Of a stretch of 37,799 bases of DNA, positions 1-7,862 are shown piece by piece; position 1 is the first letter of the stretch, and every line of letters starts with the position of its first letter. The DNA is from Acidobacteriota bacterium. Its GTDB lineage: Bacteria > Acidobacteriota > Blastocatellia > Pyrinomonadales > Pyrinomonadaceae. The notes below the pieces were generated by a model. That model made no database searches and was not told the DNA's origin. It saw only the letters and a program-made list of their open reading frames with translations. The translations under genes were made by a program, and so were the position numbers. Where the stretch lies: positions 1 through 37,799 of the forward strand of contig JAIVJC010000154.1 in NCBI GenBank assembly GCA_020200235.1, given 5' to 3'.

Positions 1-340
1 GGCACGGGGCTTGCCAAGAGTACACACCATGACGAGGGCGACGGGGCGAGCGGGGGGCCGCGAAGAGAAAAGTTTTTACCCTTCGCCCGTCACACGCCGC
101 CCGTCACGTAAAAATTTTTCTGCCACGAAATCAACGGCGGCGGTGTTTTGAGAGTAGAAGCAGGCAGTTGCTTGAAAATTCGGTGGTGCTGAAACATTCC
201 GCCCCGTGGTCGCGTCTATCAAACCGGGGCGCCAGGGAAGCGAGTCGCGAAAACGCGATGTAACTTTTTCGGAACTGGGATGTTTTACCAGAGTAATAGT
301 AATCAGCGCCCTGGATTTTCACGGCAGGAGGAGGAGCGAG
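1..340. other. Non-coding leader before the first gene
   Basis: I recognise no gene here. Two frames are open from the left edge (to about 111 and about 150), so the tail of an upstream gene could be present, but neither translation resembles a known protein. The stretch contains A/T-rich patches unlike the surrounding coding DNA (near 66-78 and 108-120), and the 10-mer CGCCCGTCAC occurs twice, at 84-93 and 98-107, 14 bases apart. These could be part of a regulatory region for the gene starting at 341. Confidence 0.4.
271..299 (+). promoter_or_regulatory. Possible promoter upstream of the 341 gene
   Basis: GGAACT at 271-276, a 17-base spacer, then TAATAG at 294-299 lie 41 bases before the first start codon. 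GGAAC is the usual -35 core of many ECF sigma factors, and an ECF sigma gene lies at 11442; the -10 looks more like a housekeeping site. I did not find a convincing copy of the same motif in front of the other genes of the locus, so this is tentative. Confidence 0.25.
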
Positions 341-1144
341 ATGAGACAAAAACTTAACGTCACCATTCTCGCCGCGGTCATCACGCTCGCGGGGGCGGGC
401 GAAGCGCTCACGCAGTTCGACGCGCTCAAGACTTCCGTCAACGACTGGACGCGGACGAGCCTCCTCGGGAGCCTCCTCGTCTACGCCGCCGACGGGACCG
501 AGAGTCCGGCGCAAGCAGCGCAGCCGACTGTCCTCCTCGCACACGCCGCAGCCGCCGACGGCTGCGGCAAGTCAACCTCCGCGGCTCTCGCGAGCCGCCC
601 TGCTTCGAGAAACAGAGTCGCCGCCCGAGGGCACGCGCGCGCGGCTGAGAAGCTCGCGCGCGGGCTCGAAGAGCTGGCGATGAGTTTCGCCGCCACGCCG
701 GACGCGCCGATGAAATGGAAGGCGCGCGAGGAGTTCGTCTTCAGGGTCATGCCCCGCGTCGCAGGCGCGGCGAAATCGGCGGGCGTGGGCTCGGACGAGC
801 GCGAGGCGATGCAAGCGGTTCGCGCCTACAAGGGCGTCGAGGCTGGGGCGGCACGCACGCGCGTCGCCGCGGAGTTGAAGAAGCTCGGTCTGCGGAAGGT
901 CTTCGTCCGCGTCGCGGAACTGGACGGCGTGAGCCTCCCCCCCGCGGCGTTCGAGTTCCGCCTGCCGGAGCCCGTCGTGCCCGAGCCCGCCGCGAACCCG
1001 CGCGCGGGTCTCGGCGACGAAGCGCCCGACCGGGACGCCGACGGCGGCGCGCCCGCACGCGCGCACGCGCCGTCCCTCGACTGCGTCACGCTCTTCGACA
1101 CACCCGCCACGACCGTCTCACTCGACTGCGACCCGCGCGGCTAG
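341..1144 (+). CDS. Secreted protein of unknown function
   Basis: This encodes 267 residues and I recognise no family. ATG 341 was chosen because a strong purine-rich ribosome site (GGAGGAGGAGCGAG) lies just before it; the frame is open upstream but carries no better start. The N-terminus (MRQKLNVTILAAVITLAGAG) is a positively charged and hydrophobic segment consistent with a signal peptide. Residues about 100-135 are Arg/Ala-rich and helical, followed by a region (about 125-210) with alternating charged and hydrophobic residues. The C-terminal 60 residues are Pro/Ala-rich and contain two cysteines (SLDC twice) close to the end. The gene heads a run of DUF4097 genes on the same strand, 103 bases before the next start, so it may be co-expressed with them. 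Function cannot be assigned. Confidence 0.6.
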   Translation: MRQKLNVTILAAVITLAGAGEALTQFDALKTSVNDWTRTSLLGSLLVYAADGTESPAQAAQPTVLLAHAAAADGCGKSTSAALASRPASRNRVAARGHARAAEKLARGLEELAMSFAATPDAPMKWKAREEFVFRVMPRVAGAAKSAGVGSDEREAMQAVRAYKGVEAGAARTRVAAELKKLGLRKVFVRVAELDGVSLPPAAFEFRLPEPVVPEPAANPRAGLGDEAPDRDADGGAPARAHAPSLDCVTLFDTPATTVSLDCDPRG

Positions 1145-1160
1145 TTTCCTTGCCCAACCC

Positions 1161-1179
1161 CGAACCGGACTTCGGTTCG
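1161..1179 (+). other. Small intergenic hairpin
   Basis: CGAACCG (1161-1167) and CGGTTCG (1173-1179) form a perfect 7-bp stem with a 5-base loop just after the stop at 1144. There is no T-run, so it is not a classical intrinsic terminator; it may tune expression between the two flanking genes. Confidence 0.35.
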
Positions 1180-1247
1180 CGCGCCACGGAGCGTGCCGGG
1201 GGTTGGTGCGCCTAAAAAGCGGAGTACGAGAGGAGCGGTTAAAGACG

Positions 1248-2084
1248 ATGAGAAAAAATATTCTGACCAAGCTCGCCGTCGCGTTCGCGGCTTGCCTGTC
1301 AATAACGACTGCGCGCGGCGCGGCCTTCGATCACGAAGACGACTTCAAGGAGCGCGACGCCTCGCGGCAGACCTACGCGCTCGCGCCCGGCGCGATCGTC
1401 GAGATCAACTCGGTGAGCGGCGGCGTCACCGTCGAGACTTCCGAGTCGAGCCGGGCGGAGGTCGAGATCGTGCGCACGGCGCGCACGCGCGCAGACCTCG
1501 ACTGCCGGCAGTTCAAGGTCGAGACCTCGTCGGATCGCTTGCGGCTCGACGGCAACGACGACCGCCGGCAGTGCCGCAACGTGCAGGTTCACCAGACCCT
1601 AAACTTGCGCCTGCCGCGCCGCGTCAACCTCGACGTGAACTCCGTCAGCGGCCACGTCCGCGTCGGCGCGCTCGACGGGTCGGCGCGCCTGAACAGCGTC
1701 AGCGGGAACGCCTCGGTCGAGCGCGCGTCCGGCAAGATCGTGTTTTCGAGCATCAGCGGGAGCGCCACGGTCGCGCGGGCGTCGGGCGACGTGGTCTTTT
1801 CGAGCATCAGCGGCCGCGTCCGCTTCGACCTCACGAGCCTCGGCGGCGGGGGCGTGCGCGTCAACAGCGTGAGCGGCACCGTGGACGTCGGACTGCCCGA
1901 CGGCGCGAACGCCGACATCAGTGTGCGCAGCATCAGCGGCAGCGTGACCTCGAACGTGCCGGGGCTGACCATCAACAAGATCGAGAACTCCTCCGACTAC
2001 GAGGGGCGCGTCGGCGGCGGCGGCACGAAGCTGACCTTCAACAGCATCAGCGGCAACGTCCGCTTCCACCGCACGGGCGAATAG
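1248..2084 (+). CDS. DUF4097 family secreted beta-repeat protein (1)
   Basis: This 278-residue protein begins with a signal peptide (residues 1-25, ending near TARGA). The mature part is a DUF4097 ('putative adhesin') domain: an N-terminal segment in which DFKERD is followed by QTYAL and an APGA strand, then a ladder of short strands separated by Gly turns. The turn motif NSVSG or SSISG/RSISG recurs at about 18-21 residue steps from residue 54 to the C-terminus. This regularity suggests a right-handed beta-solenoid or beta-ladder. ATG 1248 follows AGAGGAGCGG. DUF4097 proteins occur in envelope-stress operons such as Bacillus lia, but the biochemical role is not established. The gene is the first of three adjacent DUF4097 paralogues, 56 bases before the next. 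Secretion to periplasm or cell surface is inferred from the signal peptide. Confidence 0.85.
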   Translation: MRKNILTKLAVAFAACLSITTARGAAFDHEDDFKERDASRQTYALAPGAIVEINSVSGGVTVETSESSRAEVEIVRTARTRADLDCRQFKVETSSDRLRLDGNDDRRQCRNVQVHQTLNLRLPRRVNLDVNSVSGHVRVGALDGSARLNSVSGNASVERASGKIVFSSISGSATVARASGDVVFSSISGRVRFDLTSLGGGGVRVNSVSGTVDVGLPDGANADISVRSISGSVTSNVPGLTINKIENSSDYEGRVGGGGTKLTFNSISGNVRFHRTGE

Positions 2085-2140
2085 AGCCGCGCGCGGAAAA
2101 GTTTTTTAACGCGGATCAAGTTCAGGAGGCACTGAAAAAA

Positions 2141-3040
2141 ATGAGACTCAGGTTGATGTCGATGACACTCCTCGCGGCGCTCGCTTCGCTCGCGCTTTTG
2201 GGCGGCACGCTCTCGCCCCTCCCCGCTTCGTCGAGCGCGGCGACTCTCGCGCGCGGCGAGCGCCAGGACAAAGAGAAGCATAAACACGACGGCGACGACC
2301 ACGACACCCAGAAGGACAAGCACCGGGGCGGCGACGACGACAGGGAGTTCACCGAGCGCGACGAGTTCCGGCAGAGCTACGCGCTCGCGCCCGGCGCGCA
2401 GGTGCGCGTCTCCGGCATGAACGGCTCGGTGGACGTGGAGACTTCCGCGGGCGGCGCGGCGGAGGTGTACGTCCTGCGCACGGCGCGCAACCGCTCCGAC
2501 CTCGACTACCACAAGGTGATCGTCGAGCAGACCGCGACGGGTCTCGTCGTGCGCGGCGAGAGCAATAAAGGCGGGGGCTGGCGCGGCGATAACCGACAGG
2601 TGCGCCAGCGCGTGATGATGAAGATCCCGCGCAACGTCGATTTCACGGCGAGCGGCATCAACGGCAAGGCGACGGTGGGCGAGCTGGACGGACCCGTCAA
2701 GCTCTCCGGCATTAACGGCCGCGTCGACGTCGCGCAGGCGCGCGGCTACGTGGACATCTCCGGCATCAACGGCGCGGTGTCGATGCTGATCACGCAGATC
2801 ACCGAGCGCGGCATCCGCGTCTCCGGCGTCAACGGCTCGGTCGTGCTGCGCTTCGACGGCGCGCTCAACGCGGACCTCGCGGTCAGCGGCATCAACGGCT
2901 CGGTCAACGCCGACATGCCGAACGTGACGATGCAGGGCAGGGTCAGCCGCACGAGCTTCAACGCGAAGATCGGCGCGGGCGGATCGCCCATCAACGTCTC
3001 GGGCGTGAACGGCAGCGTCAAGCTTCTCCCGCGCTCGTAA
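2141..3040 (+). CDS. DUF4097 family secreted protein (2), SG(I/V/M)NG repeats
   Basis: This 299-residue DUF4097 protein has a signal peptide (hydrophobic residues about 8-22) followed by a very acidic, His/Lys/Asp-rich segment (about 43-67) that could bind metal or act as a flexible linker. The DUF4097 part starts at ERDEFRQSYALAPGA. The turn motif SG(I/V/M)NG occurs seven times (residues 91, 171, 189, 207, 228, 249 and 287), at 18-21-residue spacing in the middle. The neighbouring paralogue uses NSVSG/SSISG at the equivalent turns, so the copies share a fold but have diverged in turn chemistry. ATG 2141 is preceded by CAGGAGG at suitable distance. Function beyond envelope or surface localisation is unknown. 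Confidence 0.85.
   Translation: MRLRLMSMTLLAALASLALLGGTLSPLPASSSAATLARGERQDKEKHKHDGDDHDTQKDKHRGGDDDREFTERDEFRQSYALAPGAQVRVSGMNGSVDVETSAGGAAEVYVLRTARNRSDLDYHKVIVEQTATGLVVRGESNKGGGWRGDNRQVRQRVMMKIPRNVDFTASGINGKATVGELDGPVKLSGINGRVDVAQARGYVDISGINGAVSMLITQITERGIRVSGVNGSVVLRFDGALNADLAVSGINGSVNADMPNVTMQGRVSRTSFNAKIGAGGSPINVSGVNGSVKLLPRS
2411..3019 (+). repeat. Seven coding repeats of SG(I/V/M)NG in the DUF4097 gene
   Basis: Near-identical short DNA units of the form (A/T)(G/C)CGGC(A/G)T(C/G/T)AACGGC start at 2411, 2651, 2705, 2759, 2822, 2885 and 2999. They encode one turn each of the predicted beta-solenoid. The DNA-level similarity could favour slippage or recombination between units. Confidence 0.7.
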
Positions 3041-3060
3041 AGTCGAGAGCGCGGGCGGGG

Positions 3061-3135
3061 CGCGGCGCGTGCGCGCGTCGGCGGCAAGGTTGAGATGTGG
3101 GTCTCCGATCTCGACGCCGACGCGCGCGCGCCGCG
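3061..3135 (+). other. GC-rich imperfect hairpin between DUF4097 genes
   Basis: Arms 3061-3083 and 3115-3135 pair almost completely, with a two-base bulge, around a 31-base loop. The stem is nearly pure G/C. It lies in the 115-base gap between two DUF4097 genes, without a T-run, so it may stabilise or attenuate the transcript rather than end it. Confidence 0.45.
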
Positions 3136-3155
3136 TCAATCAGCGGAGTAAAAAA

Positions 3156-4928
3156 ATGAAGCCCAGCAGACTCGTCGCCCTCGCCCTCGTCGCCGCGTTC
3201 GCGTTCACGAACGTGGACGCGCTGCGCGTCGCGAGCGCCGAAGGCGGCGCCGGCGCGGAGGAGTTCCGCGAGGAGTTTCACCAGACTTACAAGCTCACAG
3301 CCGGGGGCCACGTCGCGCTGCGCAACATCAGCGGCGGCGCGCGCCTCTCCGTCTGGGATCGCGACGAGGTGCGGGTCGACGCCGTCAAGCACGCGCGCAC
3401 GCGCGAGCGGCTCGCCGAGGCGACGATCGAGGTCGAGGCGACGGGCGACTCGGTGAGCGCGCGCACGCGCTACCCGACGGACGAGCTGCGCTGGGACGGG
3501 CGCGACACCCTCGACAACCCGGCGAGCGTCGAGTACACGCTGACGGTGCCGCGCCGCGCGCGCGTCGATTCCGTCGAGCTCATCAACGGCGCGCTCGACG
3601 TGGAGGGCGTCGCCGGGCTCATCAAGGCGACGTGCGTCAACGGCCGCCTCACCGCGCGAAACCTCGCGGGCGAGGCGCGGCTCTCGACGATCAACGGCGC
3701 GCTCTCGGCGGAGTTCGACCGGCTCGAAGAGGGGAAGACCATCACGCTCGGCTCCGTCAACGGCACGCTCGACGCCGTGCTGCCGTCGGACGCGAGCGCG
3801 ATCTTAAAAGCCGAGACCGTCCACGGCACGATCACGAGCGATCTGGGCCTGCCCGTCAAACGCGGGCAGTACGTCGGCGCGTCGCTCGAAGGGCAGCTCG
3901 GCGCCGGAGCCGCGCGCGTCAAGCTCTCGAACGTCAACGGCATCATCCGCGTGCGCCGCGCGGCGGACGGTCGCCCGCAAAGTCCCGTGACGAACCTGTC
4001 GAGCAACGAGGGGCGCGACGCCGAGACGCGCGAAGAGTTGCGCGAGCGCGTGGATCGGCAGGTCGCGAACGCGACGCGGCGCGGGCGCCCCGACTCGGAA
4101 CGCGAGGGCGCGCGCGTTAATCGCGAGGAGCTAGATCGGATCAAGGAGGACGCCCGCCGCCGTGCGGAACAGCCCGACCGCGCCTTCGAGCGCGAGCTGG
4201 AAAGGCTCGGGCGCGACGCGGAGCGGGTGGCGCGCGAGGCGCAGTCGGCGATGCAGGGCGCGGGGCGCGAAGAGCGCGCGGAAGAGACGCGGCGCACGGA
4301 CGGCTACCGTCTCTCCGAGGTCGAATACAGATCGTTCCCGGTCGGCACACGCCCGCGCATCTCGCTCTCGACCTTCGACGGCGAGATCAGCGTCGAGGCT
4401 TGGGACAGGCAGACGGTGAGCGTCACGGCGACCAAGCGGGCGCGCGACGAACGGGCGATGCGCGGCATCGTCTTGGCAGTCGCCGCCGGCGGGTCGCCCG
4501 ACGCCGTCAGCTTCGGCGCGGAGTTCCCGCGCGCGCGGCGGACGGCTGCTGTCACGTGGGCTTCGGTCTCGCTCGAAGTGCGCGTGCCGCGCAACGCGAA
4601 CGTCACGGTGAGGAGCGGCGACGGGCGGCTCCGGCTCGCGGGCGTCTCCGGCGCGCTCGACCTGCGCACGGCGGACGGCGCGATCGAGGTCTTCGACAGC
4701 CGCGGTACGCTCAACGCCGTGACGGGCGACGGGCGCGTGCGCGTCACGGCGTTCGAGGGCGACGCGATCGCCGAGACGCGCGACGGGCGCATCACGCTCG
4801 ACGGTCGCTTCCGCCAGCTCGCGGCGCGCGCGCGCTCGGGGGCGATCACGCTCGCGCTCGCGCCGCTCGCGGCAGGCGGTTCCGACTTTGACAGCGACGA
4901 GTCGCCGACCGGGACACCGAATTTATGA
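3156..4928 (+). CDS. Two-domain DUF4097 protein with charged helical linker
   Basis: This 590-residue secreted protein has a signal peptide (about 1-30) and then a first DUF4097 domain (about 33-270) that begins EEFREEFHQTYKL and uses INGAL, CVNGRL and SVNGTL turns. Residues about 285-385 are extremely rich in Arg, Glu and Asp with heptad-like spacing, so they probably form a long helix or coiled coil. A second, shorter DUF4097-like domain follows (about 390-575), starting with EVEYRSFPVG and carrying DGEISVEAWDRQ and repeated 'DGR' turns. ATG 3156 follows GCGGAG and A-rich sequence. It is the third DUF4097 gene in a row and about twice the usual length. The two-headed layout would let one polypeptide bridge two partners, but this is inference. 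Confidence 0.82.
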   Translation: MKPSRLVALALVAAFAFTNVDALRVASAEGGAGAEEFREEFHQTYKLTAGGHVALRNISGGARLSVWDRDEVRVDAVKHARTRERLAEATIEVEATGDSVSARTRYPTDELRWDGRDTLDNPASVEYTLTVPRRARVDSVELINGALDVEGVAGLIKATCVNGRLTARNLAGEARLSTINGALSAEFDRLEEGKTITLGSVNGTLDAVLPSDASAILKAETVHGTITSDLGLPVKRGQYVGASLEGQLGAGAARVKLSNVNGIIRVRRAADGRPQSPVTNLSSNEGRDAETREELRERVDRQVANATRRGRPDSEREGARVNREELDRIKEDARRRAEQPDRAFERELERLGRDAERVAREAQSAMQGAGREERAEETRRTDGYRLSEVEYRSFPVGTRPRISLSTFDGEISVEAWDRQTVSVTATKRARDERAMRGIVLAVAAGGSPDAVSFGAEFPRARRTAAVTWASVSLEVRVPRNANVTVRSGDGRLRLAGVSGALDLRTADGAIEVFDSRGTLNAVTGDGRVRVTAFEGDAIAETRDGRITLDGRFRQLAARARSGAITLALAPLAAGGSDFDSDESPTGTPNL

Positions 4929-4943
4929 GAAACATTTTCGCGC

Positions 4944-4968
4944 GCGTCGGCGTCTAACGCCGCGACGC
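4944..4968 (+). other. Small bulged hairpin before DUF5916 gene
   Basis: GCGTC+GGCG (4944-4952) pairs with CGCC+GACGC (4958-4968), with a two-base bulge and a 5-base loop, in the 114-base gap between the DUF4097 and DUF5916 genes. No T-run follows. I see no other signal in this gap. Confidence 0.25.
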
Positions 4969-5042
4969 CGATTCGACGAATCCCCAGCGCGAGCCGGTCG
5001 GTCATTCCATTTAATCCAGTCAGCAAACGTAAAAAAGAAGCC

Positions 5043-7724
5043 GTGAAAGTTTTAGCGTTAACTCTCTGCCTGTTCGCCCTGCACGTCTGCGCGCTCGCGC
5101 AGACGCCGGCGGTCTCGACGCCTTCGCCCTCGCCCACCGCCGCGGCGAAACAGACTGACGACGCGAAGGAGATCGCGCCGGAGGGGAAGACCGATCCGGG
5201 CGCGAAGGCTCTCGCCGCGAACTCCCCGGCGGGCGGGCGCACGATCCGCACTTCGTCGGGCGTGATCACGGTGCCCGCCGAGAAGTTAGTCCCCATCCGC
5301 GTCCCGCGCTTCGACAAAGCCCCGGTCATCGACGGCAAGCTCGACGACGAGGTGTGGAAGCGCGCCGCCGTCTTCAAAGACTTCTACCAGGTGCAGCCGG
5401 GCGACAACACGCCTGCGTCGAAGCCCTCCGAGGCTTTCATCGGCTACGACTCGCGCTTCCTCTACCTCGCCTTCCACGCCTACGACGATCCCACGCAGGT
5501 GCGTGCGCGCGTCGCCAAGCGCGACGGCATCTTCGACGACGACTTCATCGGCGTCTACCTCGACACCTACAACGACAAGCGCAAGGCGATCGAGTTCTTC
5601 TTCAACCCGCTGGGCGTGCAGGCGGACGCCGTGCGCACGGAAGGGTCGGGCGAGGACTTCAGCATCGACTTCGTCCACGAGTCGAAGGGGATGCTGACGT
5701 CGGACGGCTACGTCGTCGAGGCGGCGATCCCCTTCAAGTCTTTGCGCTACACGGCGGGCAAGGACAAGCTCTGGGGCTTCCACGTCTTCCGGCGCATCCA
5801 GCGGTTCAACTCCGAGCTCGACTCGTGGCTGCCGCTCTCGCGCGAAATCTCCGGCACGCTCATCCAGGAGGGCTTCATCACCGGGCTCGAAGGCATCTCG
5901 AACGAGCGCAACGTCGAGCTGGTGCCGAGCCTCACGGTCTCGGAGACGGGCCGGCGCGCGCGCGCCTTCGCCCCCGCCGCGCTCGGCGCGCCGCCGCCCC
6001 TGCTCGACTCCCGCACGCTCAACGCGCCCATCGATTTCGATCCCGGCTTGACCGTCAAGTTCGGCATCACGCCGACCGTCACGCTCGACGCGGCGATCAA
6101 CCCCGACTTCGCGCAGGTCGAGGCGGACGCCACCGTCGTCACGGCGAACCAGCGCTTTCCCATCTTCTTCGAGGAGAAGCGACCGTTCTTCCTCGAGGGC
6201 AAGGAAGTCTTCCAGACGCCGCTCACCATCGTTCATACGCGCGCCATCGTCGATCCCGATCTCGCCGTTAAACTTTCGGGCAAGCGGGGGCGCAACACCT
6301 TCGGCTTGATCGTCGCCTCAGACAACGCCCCGGGCAACTTCAGCCAGGACGAGATCGACGAGCGCTGGCTGAAGGTCAACCGCATCGCCGACCCCGACGC
6401 GCGGCGTGCCGCCGAGGCTGACCTGCGCGGCGGCTTCCTCGACAAGCTCGTCGGCAAGAACGCCACCATCGGCGTACTGCGCCTGAAGCGCGACGTAGGT
6501 AGAGAGAACACGCTGGGCTTGATCGCGACGACCTACAGCTTCCCCGACCGCTACAACCACGTCGGCGGCGTGGACGGCCGCTTCAAGCTCGACCCCAAGA
6601 CGGTCTTCAGCTTCCAGCTCCTCGGCACGCGCTCGCACCGCCCGTTCTTCGAGCCGGAGCTGGGCGCGAACGTCGACCGCACCGGCAACGCCTTCGCCTA
6701 CCGCTGGAGCTACGACCGCAGCGAGCGCAACTACGGCATCAACGTCAACGGCGACGGCTACACGCGCGACTACAAGGCTGACGTGGGCTTCACCACGCGC
6801 ACGAACACGAACGCCGTCCGCATCAACCCGCGCTGGAACAGCGAGCCGAACACGAAGAACCAGATCATCTCCTACCGCGCCAACGCCTCCGTCGTCTACC
6901 AGACCGACTTCCAGGGTCGGTCGCAGCGCGTGGACGTGCAGCCGATGTTCGGCTTCAACCTCCAGCGCCAGACCGCCGTCATCTTCGGCTACCGCCGCGC
7001 CTACGAGCGGCTGATCGAGGAGGAGTTCGGGAAGAAGCGCTCGGTGGCGCACCCCTGCGATCCGGCGTTCGAGGACATCAACCTGCCGCCCGATCGACGC
7101 CGCCCGAACTGCGGGTTCTACGGCGCGGACCCGGAGCGCTCGACCTACAAGCACAGCGTCATCGGCGTCGTCGAGTCGCAGTTCTCGAAGAAGTACTTCG
7201 TCTTCTTGCAGGTCATCCGCGACATGAACGTCTTCGACTTCGACTTCGGCAACGGGCGCAAGTTCCCGCGCGTGAGCCCGGCGGCGCTGCTGCTCGGTCA
7301 GGGCGCGCCGCTCGATCCGGGCGCGGGCGATCTGTGGAACATCCAGAGCTCCTTCGTCTACCAGCCGTCGAACGCGCTGCGCACCTCGCTCGACTACACG
7401 AAGCAGCGGCTCGTGCGCGACGACACGGGGCGCACCGCCTTCGACGAGAACATCATCACCTCGCGCACGACCTACCAGTTCACGCGCTTCCTCTTCGCGC
7501 GCGCCCGCGCCGATTACTCGACGCTCGCCTCGCGCATGCGCGGTCAGTTTCTGGTGGGCTGGACCCCGAACCCGGGCACCGCCTTTTACGTAGGTTACAA
7601 CGACGACATGACGCGCAGCGGCTTCGACCCCTTCTCCGGGAGTCTCCAGCCGGGCTTCCGCCGCAACGGTCGCACCTTCTTCATCAAGATGTCATACCTC
7701 ATCCGGCGCAGCTTCGGCGGCTGA
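5043..7724 (+). CDS. CBM9-like/DUF5916 outer-membrane protein (1)
   Basis: This 893-residue protein starts at GTG 5043, after an AAAAAAGAAG stretch, with a signal peptide cleaved near ALA-Q (residue 19). A low-complexity Pro/Thr/Ala stretch is followed by a carbohydrate-binding family 9-like domain (about 80-285; note IDGKLDDEVWK and the SRFLYLAFHAYD strand). The rest, from about 290 to 893, is a DUF5916 region with alternating aromatic/polar strands (for example FAYRWSYDRSERNYGI) typical of a beta-barrel. The C-terminus, KMSYLIRRSFGG, is rich in aromatic residues like outer-membrane signals. DUF5916 proteins are predicted outer-membrane proteins of unknown function, often near TonB-type receptors. 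A close paralogue follows immediately. A role in binding or passage of a glycan or hydrophobic compound is only inferred. Confidence 0.85.
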   Translation: MKVLALTLCLFALHVCALAQTPAVSTPSPSPTAAAKQTDDAKEIAPEGKTDPGAKALAANSPAGGRTIRTSSGVITVPAEKLVPIRVPRFDKAPVIDGKLDDEVWKRAAVFKDFYQVQPGDNTPASKPSEAFIGYDSRFLYLAFHAYDDPTQVRARVAKRDGIFDDDFIGVYLDTYNDKRKAIEFFFNPLGVQADAVRTEGSGEDFSIDFVHESKGMLTSDGYVVEAAIPFKSLRYTAGKDKLWGFHVFRRIQRFNSELDSWLPLSREISGTLIQEGFITGLEGISNERNVELVPSLTVSETGRRARAFAPAALGAPPPLLDSRTLNAPIDFDPGLTVKFGITPTVTLDAAINPDFAQVEADATVVTANQRFPIFFEEKRPFFLEGKEVFQTPLTIVHTRAIVDPDLAVKLSGKRGRNTFGLIVASDNAPGNFSQDEIDERWLKVNRIADPDARRAAEADLRGGFLDKLVGKNATIGVLRLKRDVGRENTLGLIATTYSFPDRYNHVGGVDGRFKLDPKTVFSFQLLGTRSHRPFFEPELGANVDRTGNAFAYRWSYDRSERNYGINVNGDGYTRDYKADVGFTTRTNTNAVRINPRWNSEPNTKNQIISYRANASVVYQTDFQGRSQRVDVQPMFGFNLQRQTAVIFGYRRAYERLIEEEFGKKRSVAHPCDPAFEDINLPPDRRRPNCGFYGADPERSTYKHSVIGVVESQFSKKYFVFLQVIRDMNVFDFDFGNGRKFPRVSPAALLLGQGAPLDPGAGDLWNIQSSFVYQPSNALRTSLDYTKQRLVRDDTGRTAFDENIITSRTTYQFTRFLFARARADYSTLASRMRGQFLVGWTPNPGTAFYVGYNDDMTRSGFDPFSGSLQPGFRRNGRTFFIKMSYLIRRSFGG

Positions 7725-7741
7725 CGGCGGGTGGCGAGTTT

Positions 7742-7825
7742 CAAGCTCCGGGTCGCCGCCGTCGCGGCGGGTCGGGTCGGTGGGCTTCTTACCCGCGCGC
7801 CGGGCGGCGGGCGACCCGGAGCTTG
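7742..7825 (+). other. Long inverted repeat between the DUF5916 genes
   Basis: CAAGCTCCGGGTCGCC (7742-7757) is perfectly complementary to 7810-7825. The 52-base interior can form a further short stem (GCGGGT near 7766 with ACCCGC near 7791). No T-run follows. The structure supports placing the next start after it, at 7863, rather than at GTG 7731, which would translate through it. Confidence 0.6.
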
Positions 7826-7862
7826 GAAGCATTTGCGGCGGAACGTGAAAGGCAGAACGAGG

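Noticed and set aside
84-107. Resemblance to the conserved end of 16S rRNA (CACCGCCCGTC-like)
   Set aside because: Only a short match; the following bases (TAAAAATTTTTC) do not fit the conserved 16S continuation and no other rRNA segment is present.
7731-7862. Upstream GTG as start of the second DUF5916 gene
   Set aside because: It would translate through the 7742-7825 inverted repeat and put the signal core 85 residues from the start.
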